Positions 43,619-52,094 of a DNA stretch of 64,000 nucleotides are shown here, in pieces (positions within the stretch are counted from its first letter, which is position 1; each line of letters opens with the position of its first letter). The translations under genes and the position numbers were made by a program. Origin of the DNA: Stappia sp. ES.058 (GTDB lineage: Bacteria > Pseudomonadota > Alphaproteobacteria > Rhizobiales > Stappiaceae); assembly GCF_900105595.1 (NCBI RefSeq), contig NZ_LT629784.1, positions 186,001-250,000 of the forward strand, read 5' to 3'. The notes beneath the pieces are model-generated. The model was not told the DNA's origin and did not search any database. It was given only the letters and a program-made list of their open reading frames with translations.

Positions 43619-45016
43619 GTGAGCAAGAAGAAGAAAACGCAGCCCAAGTTCGAGAGCCGTCGCGGCGTTGCCTCGCTGGAGGAGGCGAGCACTTGGCTGG
43701 TCGAGCGTGGCATCGAGGACATCGAGTGCATCGTGCCCGATCTGGCAGGCGTTGCCCGCGGCAAGATGATGCCGACGGAGAAGTTCTTCTCCGGACCGGT
43801 GATGACCATGCCCTCGTCGATCTTCGCGCAGACAATCTCCGGAGATTATCCGCCCGACGACGACCGCTTCCAGCACAATCCGACCGACGGAGACCTGTTC
43901 TTCCGGGCCGACTATTCGACCCTGACCACCGTGCCGTGGGAGAGCGATCCGACCGCCCAGCTCATTCACGATGCCTACACGCGCGAGGGCGTTCCGGTCG
44001 AGACGGCGCCGCGCAATGTTCTCAAGCGCGTCCTGAAGCTATACGAGGACGAGGGCTGGGCTCCGATGGTCGCGCCGGAGATGGAGTTCTATCTGGTCAA
44101 GCCGAACACCGACCCCGACTATCCGCTCGAGCCGCCCACCGGGCGCTCCGGACGTCCGGAGGTCGGTCGCCAGTCCTATTCGATCTCCGCCCTCAACGAG
44201 TTCGACGACCTGATCGACGACATCTATGACCTGTCGGAGGCGCAGGGGCTGGAGATCGACACCCTGATCCACGAGGAAGGCGCCGCGCAGATGGAAATCA
44301 ATCTGCGCCACGGTCATCCGCTGGAGCTTGCAGACCAGGTATTCCTGTTCAAGCGCACCATCCGGGAAGCCGCGCTGCGCCACGACATGTATGCCACCTT
44401 CATGGCCAAGCCGATGTCGAACCAGCCCGGTTCCTCGATGCATATCCACCAGTCGTTGGTGGACGTGGAAACCGGCAAGAACATCTTCTCGCGCGAGGAC
44501 GGCGAGGCGAGCCGGGAGTTTCTCTCCTTCATCGCCGGCCATCAGGCCTTTCTGCCCGCCGTGACCTGCATCATGGCGCCCTATGTGAATTCCTATCGCC
44601 GCTTCACGCGCGATTCGACCGCGCCGGTGAACGTCTTTTGGGGCTATGACAACCGCACGGTGGGCCTGCGCGTTCCCAACTCCAAGCCGAACGCACGGCG
44701 GCTGGAAAACCGTGTGCCCTCGTCGGATGCCAATCCCTATCTGGCGATCGCCGCCTCGCTTGCCTGCGGCTATCTCGGCATCAAGCAGAAGTTGACGCCG
44801 GATGAGCCGCGCACCGGCGATTCCAGCGACCGGATGCATGCGCTGCCGCGCGGACTGCTCGAGGCGGTCGCCATGTTCGGAGACTGCAAGGAATTGCAGG
44901 AGGTGTTCGGCGAGAAATTCGTCGCCACCTACCGGGCGATCAAGCAGGAGGAATTCGAGACCTTCATGTCGGTGATCAGCCCCTGGGAGCGCGAGTACCT
45001 GCTGCTCAACGTCTGA
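43619..45016 (+). CDS. Glutamine synthetase family, second gamma-glutamylpolyamine synthetase-like
   Basis: 465 residues from GTG 43619 behind AGGTGAG; the open frame upstream overlaps the operator and lacks homology. The N-terminus is lysine-rich (SKKKKTQPK). Motifs are VAPEMEFYLVKPN near residue 157, GSSMHIHQSLVDVETGKN near 279, and WGYDNRTVGLRVP near 341. It is clearly a paralogue of the ligase at 41280-42671 but not a recent duplicate. Paired ligases (SpuB and SpuI) occur in the Pseudomonas polyamine locus, where they use different amines. Confidence 0.88.
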   Translation: MSKKKKTQPKFESRRGVASLEEASTWLVERGIEDIECIVPDLAGVARGKMMPTEKFFSGPVMTMPSSIFAQTISGDYPPDDDRFQHNPTDGDLFFRADYSTLTTVPWESDPTAQLIHDAYTREGVPVETAPRNVLKRVLKLYEDEGWAPMVAPEMEFYLVKPNTDPDYPLEPPTGRSGRPEVGRQSYSISALNEFDDLIDDIYDLSEAQGLEIDTLIHEEGAAQMEINLRHGHPLELADQVFLFKRTIREAALRHDMYATFMAKPMSNQPGSSMHIHQSLVDVETGKNIFSREDGEASREFLSFIAGHQAFLPAVTCIMAPYVNSYRRFTRDSTAPVNVFWGYDNRTVGLRVPNSKPNARRLENRVPSSDANPYLAIAASLACGYLGIKQKLTPDEPRTGDSSDRMHALPRGLLEAVAMFGDCKELQEVFGEKFVATYRAIKQEEFETFMSVISPWEREYLLLNV

Positions 45017-45139
45017 GCGGGCGGAGCGCGTCCACCACACAACCTCTTTCACGCGCCTGTTTCGCTACGGGCAGGCGCATCGACACTCAATTCGCAGCGC
45101 CTCCGTGTGAAGCGCGCCACAACCGGGAGACATCACGCC

Positions 45140-46537
45140 ATGACCGGGGCCTCCAACCTCTATCCGACCCGCGAGTTGCAGGCGCGTGACGCTGCGCACC
45201 ACATCCATCCCTTCTCCGACACGAAGTCGCTGAACGCGGAGGGCGCGCGCATCATCACCTCCGCCAGCGGCGTCTGGCTGACGGACAGCGATGGCAACCG
45301 CTATCTCGACGGGATGGCAGGCCTGTGGTGCTGTCAGGTGGGCCACGGACGCGACGAGATTGCCGATGCGGTGAGCCAGCAGATGCGCGAACTCGACTAT
45401 TACAACACCTTTTTCAAGACCAGCCATCCGCCGGTGATCGCGCTGTCGGAAAAGCTCGCGGAGCTGTCGCCGCCGCAGTTCAACCGTGTGTTCTTCACTT
45501 CCTCCGGGTCGGAGGCCAATGACACGGTGTTTCGTATGGTCCGGACCTATTGGGACCGGATGGGCAAGCCGGACAAGAAGATCATCATCGGGCGCTGGAA
45601 CGGCTACCACGGCTCGACGCTCGCCGGCACCAGCCTGGGCGGGATGAAGGGCATGCACGAGCAGGGCGACCTGCCGGTGCCCGGCGTGCGCCACATCGCC
45701 CAACCTTATTGGTTCGGCGAAGGCGGGGACATGTCGGCGGAGGAATTCGGCCTGTGGGCCGCGCGCGAGCTGGAGCGCGAGATCGATGCCGCAGGTGCCG
45801 ACAAGATTGCCGCCTTCATCGCGGAGCCGATCCAGGGTGCGGGCGGTGTCATCATCCCGCCCGACACCTACTGGCCGGAGGTGGCGCGCATCTGCAAGGA
45901 GCGCGATATCCTGCTGGTTGCCGACGAGGTGATTTGCGGCTTCGGGCGCCTCGGCACCTGGTTCGGCTCGCAGTATTACGGCTTCGAGCCGGATCTCATG
46001 TCGATCGCCAAGGGCCTGTCGTCGGGCTATCTGCCGATCGGCGGCGTGATGGTCTCCGACCGCGTCGGCGAGGCTTTTGTCGGAAAGGACGGCGACTTCA
46101 ACCACGGCTACACCTACTCCGGTCATCCCGCCTGCTGCGCGGCGGCGCTTGCCAATCTCGAGATCATGCAGCGTGAAAAGCTGGTGGAGCGGGTCGCCGA
46201 CGACATCGGTCCCTATCTGCAGGCGCGCTGGAAGGCGCTCGGCGATCATCCGCTGGTGGGCGAGGCGCGCATGGTCGGTCTGATCGGCGCTCTGGAATTG
46301 GTGCCGGCCAAGGGCGACCGCAGCCGCACGTTCCCGGATGTCGGAACCGTTGGCAACCTGTGCCGCGACCTGTCGTTCGACAACGGTCTCGTGATGCGCG
46401 CGACCCGCGACAGCATGATCATCTCGCCGCCGCTGGTGCTCACCCATGAGGAGGCCGACGATCTCGTCGCCCGCGCGCACAAGACGCTTGACGACACCTA
46501 TGCTGCGCTGAAGCGCGACGGCCGCATCGCCGCCTGA
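45140..46537 (+). CDS. spuC: Class III aminotransferase, putrescine/polyamine--pyruvate type (SpuC-like)
   Basis: 465 residues from ATG 45140 behind GGGAGA. PLP sites are SSGSEANDTVFRMVR near residue 122, NGYHGSTLAGTSLGGM near 155, ADEVICGFGRLG near 260, and the Schiff-base lysine in SIAKGLSSGYLPIGG near 290. It moves an amino group from putrescine or a related omega-amine to pyruvate. It gives the cell a direct transamination route beside gamma-glutamylation. It is 123 bp after the second ligase gene and 14 bp before the oxidase gene. Confidence 0.9.
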   Translation: MTGASNLYPTRELQARDAAHHIHPFSDTKSLNAEGARIITSASGVWLTDSDGNRYLDGMAGLWCCQVGHGRDEIADAVSQQMRELDYYNTFFKTSHPPVIALSEKLAELSPPQFNRVFFTSSGSEANDTVFRMVRTYWDRMGKPDKKIIIGRWNGYHGSTLAGTSLGGMKGMHEQGDLPVPGVRHIAQPYWFGEGGDMSAEEFGLWAARELEREIDAAGADKIAAFIAEPIQGAGGVIIPPDTYWPEVARICKERDILLVADEVICGFGRLGTWFGSQYYGFEPDLMSIAKGLSSGYLPIGGVMVSDRVGEAFVGKDGDFNHGYTYSGHPACCAAALANLEIMQREKLVERVADDIGPYLQARWKALGDHPLVGEARMVGLIGALELVPAKGDRSRTFPDVGTVGNLCRDLSFDNGLVMRATRDSMIISPPLVLTHEEADDLVARAHKTLDDTYAALKRDGRIAA

Positions 46538-46551
46538 AAGACCTGCGCGCC

Positions 46552-47841
46552 ATGACCGACATCACCGAGGCCCATGCCCCGTCCTATTATGCCGCGACCG
46601 CGCCGGAACGCTCCGCGCGTCCGGCCTTGGCGGATCCGGTTCAGGCCGATGTCGCCGTCATCGGCGCCGGCTTCACCGGCCTCAATGCGGCCCTGACGTT
46701 GGCGGAAGCCGGCCGTTCGGTCGTCGTGCTGGAACAGAACCGGGTCGGCTGGGGGGCGAGCGGGCGCAACGGCGGCCAGCTTCACAGCGGCCAGCGGCGC
46801 GACCAGGAGCATCTGGAAAGCAGCTATGGTCTGGCGACGGCGCGTCGGCTCTGGGACATGGCGGAAGAGGCCAAGGCGCTTCTGCATGAGCGTGCGGCGC
46901 GTTACGACATCGACTGCGAGTGGATGTCCGGGCTGATCGAGGCGGCCCACAAGAAGGGCTTCGTCGGCGACGAGCGTGCCTATGCCGAGAAGCTTGCAAG
47001 AGACTACGGCTACGACAAGCTCTCGCTGCTGTCGCGCGAGGAACTGGCGGCGGCGATCGGAACGTCTTCCTATTTCGGCGGCGTGCGCGATGCGGGGGCG
47101 GGGCATCTGCACACGCTGAAACTGGCGCAGGGGCTGGCCGATGCGGTCGAGACCGCCGGCGGCGTGGTGCATGAGGCGACGAAAGTCACGCGCGTCACCC
47201 CGCGCGCCGGGCGGGTTTTCGTGGAAACGACCCACGGGTCGGTGGACGCCGGCTCCGTGCTGCTTGCCGGCAACGGCTATGTGTCGGGGCTCGACCGCGA
47301 GAGCGACGCCCGCATCATGCCGATCAACAATTACATCCTCACGACCGAGCCCTTGTCGCAGGCTGCGGCCGACGCGCTGATTCCGGGACGCGAGGCCGTC
47401 TCCGACAGCCGCTTCGTCGTTTACTACTGGCGGCTGACCCAGGACCGGCGCCTGCTCTTTGGCGGTGGCGAGACCTATCGGCGCGGCTTTCCGCCGGACG
47501 TTCAGGCGTTTGTTCGCAATCACCTGAGGAACGTCTATCCGCAACTTGCCGATGCGCCGGTGTCCCATGCCTGGGGCGGAACGCTGGGCGTCACCCAGAC
47601 GCGCATGCCCTGCCTGCAACGCACGCAGCCCGGGGTTTATGTCGCGGCCGGCTTTTCCGGCCATGGCGTCGCCATGGCGGGGTTCTGCGGTCATGTCACG
47701 GCGGAGGCGATGATCGGCGACAGCGCGCGCTTCGACGTGTTCTCCAGCCTTCCCACGCCGCGTTTTCCGGGTGGCCGGGCGTTTCGCTGGCCGATCCTGG
47801 TGCTGGCGATGAGCTGGTTCGCGCTGCGCGACAGGTTGTAG
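46552..47841 (+). CDS. puuB: FAD-dependent amine oxidoreductase, gamma-glutamylputrescine oxidase-like (PuuB)
   Basis: 429 residues. The FAD fold VAVIGAGFTGLNAALTLAEAG is near residues 33-53, and VGWGASGRNGGQLHSGQRRDQ near 65-85 is the DAO-family flavin loop characteristic of PuuB/OrdL relatives. The C-terminal GVYVAAGFSGHGVAMAGFCG closes the FAD site. It oxidises the gamma-glutamylated amine to an aldehyde with release of ammonia and peroxide. It is last gene of the plus-strand unit and converges with an iron permease gene. Confidence 0.9.
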   Translation: MTDITEAHAPSYYAATAPERSARPALADPVQADVAVIGAGFTGLNAALTLAEAGRSVVVLEQNRVGWGASGRNGGQLHSGQRRDQEHLESSYGLATARRLWDMAEEAKALLHERAARYDIDCEWMSGLIEAAHKKGFVGDERAYAEKLARDYGYDKLSLLSREELAAAIGTSSYFGGVRDAGAGHLHTLKLAQGLADAVETAGGVVHEATKVTRVTPRAGRVFVETTHGSVDAGSVLLAGNGYVSGLDRESDARIMPINNYILTTEPLSQAAADALIPGREAVSDSRFVVYYWRLTQDRRLLFGGGETYRRGFPPDVQAFVRNHLRNVYPQLADAPVSHAWGGTLGVTQTRMPCLQRTQPGVYVAAGFSGHGVAMAGFCGHVTAEAMIGDSARFDVFSSLPTPRFPGGRAFRWPILVLAMSWFALRDRL

Positions 47842-47867
47842 GGGCAAGGCGAGTATCAGGTACGCGC

Positions 47868-49577
47868 TCAGGTGCGCGCGGTGCTGTGGTCGCGGAAGCT
47901 CTTCGCCGAGGTGCGCGCCAGCAGGATCGACGGCAGCAGGCCGACAAGCACGATGGCGAGCGCCGCGAGCGCGCCTTCGCCCACCGCCTCGCGCGAGGCG
48001 GCATTGTAGACCGTGGTCGCCAGCGTCTCGAAATTGAACGGCCTCAGCAGGATCGTCGCCGGCAGCTCCTTCATGCAATCGACGAAGGCGAGGAGCAGCG
48101 CGGTCAGCAGCACCGGGCGGATCATCGGCAGATGCACCTCGAAGAGAATGCGCCCCGAGCTGCGGCCGAGCGTGCGCGCGGCCATGTCGAGATGCGGCGT
48201 CACCTTTCCGAATCCGCCTTCCACCTGTCCGTAGGCGACCGCCAGGAAGCGGACCATATAGGCATAGACAAGTGCTGCGCCTGATCCAACGAGCAGCAGC
48301 CCGGTCGAAAAGCCGAAGGTGGAACGGGCGATCCCGTCGACGAAATTGTCGAGAGTGGCAAGCGGGATCAGAATGCCGACGGCGAGCACCGTGCCCGGAA
48401 TGGCATAGCCGATCGACGCAATGCGCCCGAACAGCTGCGTCGCCGCGTTGGGGCGCACGCGCTGCGAGTAGGTCAGCACCACGCCGAGGACCACCGTCAG
48501 CAGAGCGGCGGCGATGGAGAGCGTCAGGCTGTTGCCGACGGCAGAAAGGAGTCTCGGATCCGAGAGCTCGTCGAGCCGGCGACTTGCGTAATCGACCAGA
48601 AGGCTTGCCGGAAAGACGAAGCCGAGCACGACCGGTGTGGCGCAGGCGAAAATCGCGGCCCCGGCGCGCCAGCCGGTGAGCCTGTAGCTTGGCAGCGCCA
48701 GATAGCGCGAGGTGGTGATGTGGAAGCGCTGCTTGCGCCGCGCGTGCCGCTCCACCCACAGCAGCGCGAAGACGAGCGCCAGCATGGCGACGGCGAGCTG
48801 AGCCGCGCCGCCCAGGCTCGAGCGGTTGATCCATGTGTCGTAGATCGAGAACGTCATCGTCTGCACGCCGAAGAAGGTCACCGCGCCGATGTCGTTCAGG
48901 CATTCCATCAGCGCAAGCGACAGGCCGACGACGATGGCGGGGCGGGCAAGCGGCAGCGCGACGCGAAAGAACAGCCGCAAGGGGCCGGCGCCAAGCGTGC
49001 GCGACACGTCGAGCGCGCAGGCCGACTGCAGCAGGAAGGACGCGCGCGTCGTCAGATAGACGTAAGGGTAGAGCACGAAGCTCATCACGAAGATCGCCCC
49101 GCCGAGCGAACGGATCTCGGGAAACCAGTAGTCGCGGGAGGTCTGGAAACCGAAAAGCGCCCGGAACGCCGACTGGACAGGGCCGGTGTAGTCGAGGATT
49201 TCGACGTAGGTATAGGCGATGATGTAGGTCGGCACCGCAAGCGGCACGAGCAGCGCCCAGTCGAACAGGGCGCGACCGGGAAAGCGGCACATGGTCACGA
49301 GCCACGCCGTGCCGACGCCGACGACGAGCGTGATCGCCCCCACGCCGACCATGAGGAGGAACGTGGTCCACAACGAACGCGGCAGCACCGTGGCGATCAG
49401 ATGGCTCCACACGTTGCCGCTCGATGGCAGCGCCAGCACAATGAGTGCGATCACCGGCATCAGCGTCAGGGCGGCTGCAACGAAGCCGGTGCCGACCCAG
49501 ATGCGGTCGGTGAGCGTTGCCGCCGATTTCGGCGGACGCGCCGCGGCCGGCGCTTCGGTGTGGGTTGCGTCGGTCAT
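47868..49577 (-). CDS. fbpB: Fe3+ ABC transporter permease (FbpB/SfuB type)
   Basis: 569 residues, a fused double permease with about twelve hydrophobic helices. The two EAA-type loops are near residues 180-205 (LDVSRTLGAGPLRLFFRVALP) and 460-480 (MAARTLGRSSGRILFEVHLP), as usual for iron permeases. It converges with puuB and follows fbpA by 106 bp. No ATPase gene of the FbpC type is next to it, so the ATPase must be encoded elsewhere. Confidence 0.9.
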   Translation of the reverse strand: MTDATHTEAPAAARPPKSAATLTDRIWVGTGFVAAALTLMPVIALIVLALPSSGNVWSHLIATVLPRSLWTTFLLMVGVGAITLVVGVGTAWLVTMCRFPGRALFDWALLVPLAVPTYIIAYTYVEILDYTGPVQSAFRALFGFQTSRDYWFPEIRSLGGAIFVMSFVLYPYVYLTTRASFLLQSACALDVSRTLGAGPLRLFFRVALPLARPAIVVGLSLALMECLNDIGAVTFFGVQTMTFSIYDTWINRSSLGGAAQLAVAMLALVFALLWVERHARRKQRFHITTSRYLALPSYRLTGWRAGAAIFACATPVVLGFVFPASLLVDYASRRLDELSDPRLLSAVGNSLTLSIAAALLTVVLGVVLTYSQRVRPNAATQLFGRIASIGYAIPGTVLAVGILIPLATLDNFVDGIARSTFGFSTGLLLVGSGAALVYAYMVRFLAVAYGQVEGGFGKVTPHLDMAARTLGRSSGRILFEVHLPMIRPVLLTALLLAFVDCMKELPATILLRPFNFETLATTVYNAASREAVGEGALAALAIVLVGLLPSILLARTSAKSFRDHSTART

Positions 49578-49628
49578 GCCCGGGTGCCCTGACGGCTCGG
49601 CGCGGCTGGCGGCAAGCGGAAACGGGAA

Positions 49629-49659
49629 ACGGCGCCCGGACGATGTGGCCGGGCGCCGT
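49629..49659 (-). terminator. Hairpin between fbpA and fbpB, possible partial terminator
   Basis: ACGGCGCCCGG-N9-CCGGGCGCCGT, 11-bp stem, followed on the minus strand by TTTCCCGTTT. It lies 25 bp after the fbpA stop. It probably reduces read-through into the permease gene or stabilises the fbpA mRNA. Confidence 0.6.
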
Positions 49660-49683
49660 CGGTCTGCAATTGAGCGGTCTGGA

Positions 49684-50736
49684 TCAGCTCGACGGTCCGT
49701 CGTTGAAGCCGACCTTGTCGACCAGCTCGCTGGCGGTCTTGCGGTTCTCGGCGATTTCCGAAAGCGGCAGGCTGTCCGGGTTCAACTCGCCCCAGGAGGC
49801 GACGAGATCGGACACGGCCACGCCCGGCTTGACCGGATATTCGAAGTTGGAGTCCGCGTAGATGCGCTGGGCGTCCTCGGAGGTGAGGAATTCGATCAGC
49901 TTCTTCGCGGCATCGGGGTGCGGCGCATGCTTCGCCATCACCACGCCGGCGATGTTCACATGGGTGCCGCGGCCGTCCGCGTTCGGGAACAGGATCTTGA
50001 CCGAGTTGGCCCAGTCCTTCTGCTCCGGCTCTTTCTCGTTGGTCAGCATCTTGCCCATGTAATAGGTGTTGCCCAGCGAGATGTCGCATTCCCCGGCGTA
50101 GATCGACTTGACCTGCGCGCGGTCATTGCCCGACGGCTTGTTGGCGAGATTGTCGCGCACGTCCGCAAGCCATTGCTCGGCCGCCTCGGCGCCCTCATGC
50201 GCCACGACGGAGGCGAACAGGCCGATGGAATATACGTGCTGGCCGGAGCGGGTGCAGATCCGGCCACGCCACTTCTCGTCGGCCAGTTCCTCGTAGGTGA
50301 TCGTGTCCTGCTCGACCCGGTCCTTCGACGCGTAAACGACGCGCGCGCGGGTCGTGAGGCCGATCCAGTGACCGTCCGGATCGCGGTATTCGGCCGGAAT
50401 GTTGGCCTCGATCACATCGGAGGTCACCGGCTGGGTGATGCCCATCTCCTTCGCGCCGTCAAGGCGACCGATGTCGACGGTCAAAAGCACGTCGGCGGGA
50501 GAATTCGCGCCTTCCGCCTGAATGCGTTCGCCAAGTCCCTTGGAGGCAAAGATCACATTGGTCTCGATGCCGGTTTCTTTGGTGAAGGCGTCGAGCAGCG
50601 GCTCGATCAGGAACGGCTGACGGTAGGAATAGATGTTCACTTCGCCCTCCGCGGCCGCCGGCATGGCGAAGCTGGCGGATGTCAGGAAAAGTGCTGCAAG
50701 CGTGCAGACGCGCACGCCCGTGGTCTTGTTGGTCAT
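49684..50736 (-). CDS. fbpA: Periplasmic Fe3+-binding protein (FbpA/FutA type)
   Basis: 350 residues from ATG 50736 behind GGAG. The signal peptide covers residues 1-29 (AAA cut). Mature start GEVNIYSYRQPFLIEPLLDAF is typical, and the adjacent tyrosines that bind ferric iron are in GNTYYMGKML near residue 225. It delivers iron to the FbpB permease. A strong promoter and an Irr-like palindrome lie upstream. Confidence 0.92.
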   Translation of the reverse strand: MTNKTTGVRVCTLAALFLTSASFAMPAAAEGEVNIYSYRQPFLIEPLLDAFTKETGIETNVIFASKGLGERIQAEGANSPADVLLTVDIGRLDGAKEMGITQPVTSDVIEANIPAEYRDPDGHWIGLTTRARVVYASKDRVEQDTITYEELADEKWRGRICTRSGQHVYSIGLFASVVAHEGAEAAEQWLADVRDNLANKPSGNDRAQVKSIYAGECDISLGNTYYMGKMLTNEKEPEQKDWANSVKILFPNADGRGTHVNIAGVVMAKHAPHPDAAKKLIEFLTSEDAQRIYADSNFEYPVKPGVAVSDLVASWGELNPDSLPLSEIAENRKTASELVDKVGFNDGPSS

Positions 50737-50829
50737 ATCGAACTCCAGACGATCAGGGGGCAAGGCCCTGCCGAAGAGGCGGATGTCATGGTCGCGCCGC
50801 CCTGTTCAGGGGACGCCGCGACTGGAGGC

Positions 50830-50857
50830 ATCATAAAAACAGGAGTTTCTGTGTCAA
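50830..50857 (-). promoter_or_regulatory. fbpA promoter
   Basis: On the minus strand TTGACA (50857-50852), 16-bp spacer, TATGAT (50835-50830). This is the best sigma-70 match seen in the window. The spacer holds ACAG-N6-CTGT. The leader is about 85 nt. Confidence 0.75.
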
Positions 50858-50883
50858 CAATAAAAGCGTGCAAAATCAATACC

Positions 50884-50898
50884 TTGGAATTATTCCAA
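50884..50898. promoter_or_regulatory. Iron-responsive operator candidate (Irr/Fur-like)
   Basis: TTGGAAT-T-ATTCCAA, a perfect 15-bp dyad 26 bp upstream of the fbpA -35. It keeps the GAAnnnTTC core of the Irr box (iron control element) of Rhizobiales. The location upstream of the promoter rather than over it could mean activation by Irr under low iron or a second promoter. Confidence 0.6.
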
Positions 50899-50981
50899 AC
50901 TAACATGAGCTCTGGCGTCCGGTTTCGCGGGGACTGGCCGAGCCGCATGTGCTGCAAGGCGCTCGCAAAAGCGAAGCCGGG

Positions 50982-51944
50982 TCAGGGAGTTGGCGTCTTG
51001 CCGCTCAGTACCTCCGCCATCCAGTGCGTATCGATGTTTTGTCCACACAGGATCACGCCGGGGGTCTCGCCACGTTTTTTGTCCGTCATCAGCGCGGCGA
51101 GGGGAGCCGCACCTGCGCCTTCCGCCACATTGTGGGTCGTGCGGTAGTAGAGGCGGATCGCCTCGGCTACCTGGTCGTCACTGACGCGCACGAGGTCCTC
51201 CGCGCCGGCGCGGATCATGGCGAACGCCTGTTCGTCGGGGCAACGCACGGCCATGCCGTCCGCGAAGGTGGCGGCACTGGCCGTTTCCGTCAGCTTGCCG
51301 CTTTCCAGCGAGCGGGCATAGGCATCCGCCTTGTCCGACACGACGCCGACGATCCTGGTCTTGAGGCCAAGCGCATCGCGGGCGGAAATCAGCGCGCAGA
51401 TGCCCGACCCCAGACCGATCGGGACATAGACGACGTCGAGGTCGGGCACCGCACGGAAGAACTCCAGCCCGTAGGTGGCGACGCCGCGCACGAGATCGGC
51501 ATGAAAGCTCGGGATCATGGTGAGGCCCTGTTCCTCGGCAAGGCGCATGGCCTCCGCCTTGGCGGCATCGAAGTCGGCCCCGTGCTCGACGAGATTTGCA
51601 CCGAAGGCCCGCATCGCCGCATTTTTCTCGGTGGAGTTTCCCTTCGGCACGACGATATGGCAGGCAAGTCCCAGCCGCCCGGCGGCAAAGGCAAGGCTTT
51701 GTCCGTGATTGCCGCGCGTGGCGGAGATGATACCCGTGCCGCGCGGCGCGTTTTCAGCCAGTCCCTGCAAGAGCACCAGGCCGCCACGCACCTTGAAGGC
51801 TCCGGTCGGCGTGTGGTTCTCGTGCTTCACCCAGACGGTGCGCCCGATGGCCTCGCCGAGCAGCGGCCAGGCATATTGCGGCGTCGGGCGCATGGCCCGA
51901 TAGACGATTTCGGCGGCGTCCTCGATGGCGGCGAGGGTCAGCAT
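50982..51944 (-). CDS. Threonine/serine dehydratase-like PLP enzyme
   Basis: 320 residues from ATG 51944 behind GGAGA. It is a fold-type II PLP enzyme: the Schiff-base lysine is in PTGAFKVRGGL near residue 50, SATRGNHGQSLAFAAGRLG near 76, and the phosphate-binding loop VPIGLGSGICALISA near 165. No regulatory ACT domain is present, so it is a short catabolic type. It deaminates threonine or serine, or a hydroxy-amino acid such as beta-hydroxyaspartate. It is monocistronic. Confidence 0.88.
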   Translation of the reverse strand: MLTLAAIEDAAEIVYRAMRPTPQYAWPLLGEAIGRTVWVKHENHTPTGAFKVRGGLVLLQGLAENAPRGTGIISATRGNHGQSLAFAAGRLGLACHIVVPKGNSTEKNAAMRAFGANLVEHGADFDAAKAEAMRLAEEQGLTMIPSFHADLVRGVATYGLEFFRAVPDLDVVYVPIGLGSGICALISARDALGLKTRIVGVVSDKADAYARSLESGKLTETASAATFADGMAVRCPDEQAFAMIRAGAEDLVRVSDDQVAEAIRLYYRTTHNVAEGAGAAPLAALMTDKKRGETPGVILCGQNIDTHWMAEVLSGKTPTP

Positions 51945-52094
51945 GGCAATCTCCGAAGGCGGCGCGGACTGCGCGGGCGGGATGAACGACGCCCGGGCCG
52001 GTCGTGACGCCGGGTGTCGATCATGGGCAGTTTCGCGTGCGTGAAAGGCTACGGTCAATCCCGCAAGCCGCACCGGAAGCGGTCCCGGGCGTGT

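Noticed and set aside
46498..49410. 970-codon minus-strand frame over puuB and fbpB
   Set aside because: Shadow of two real genes in other frames, with low-complexity Arg/Ala-rich translation.
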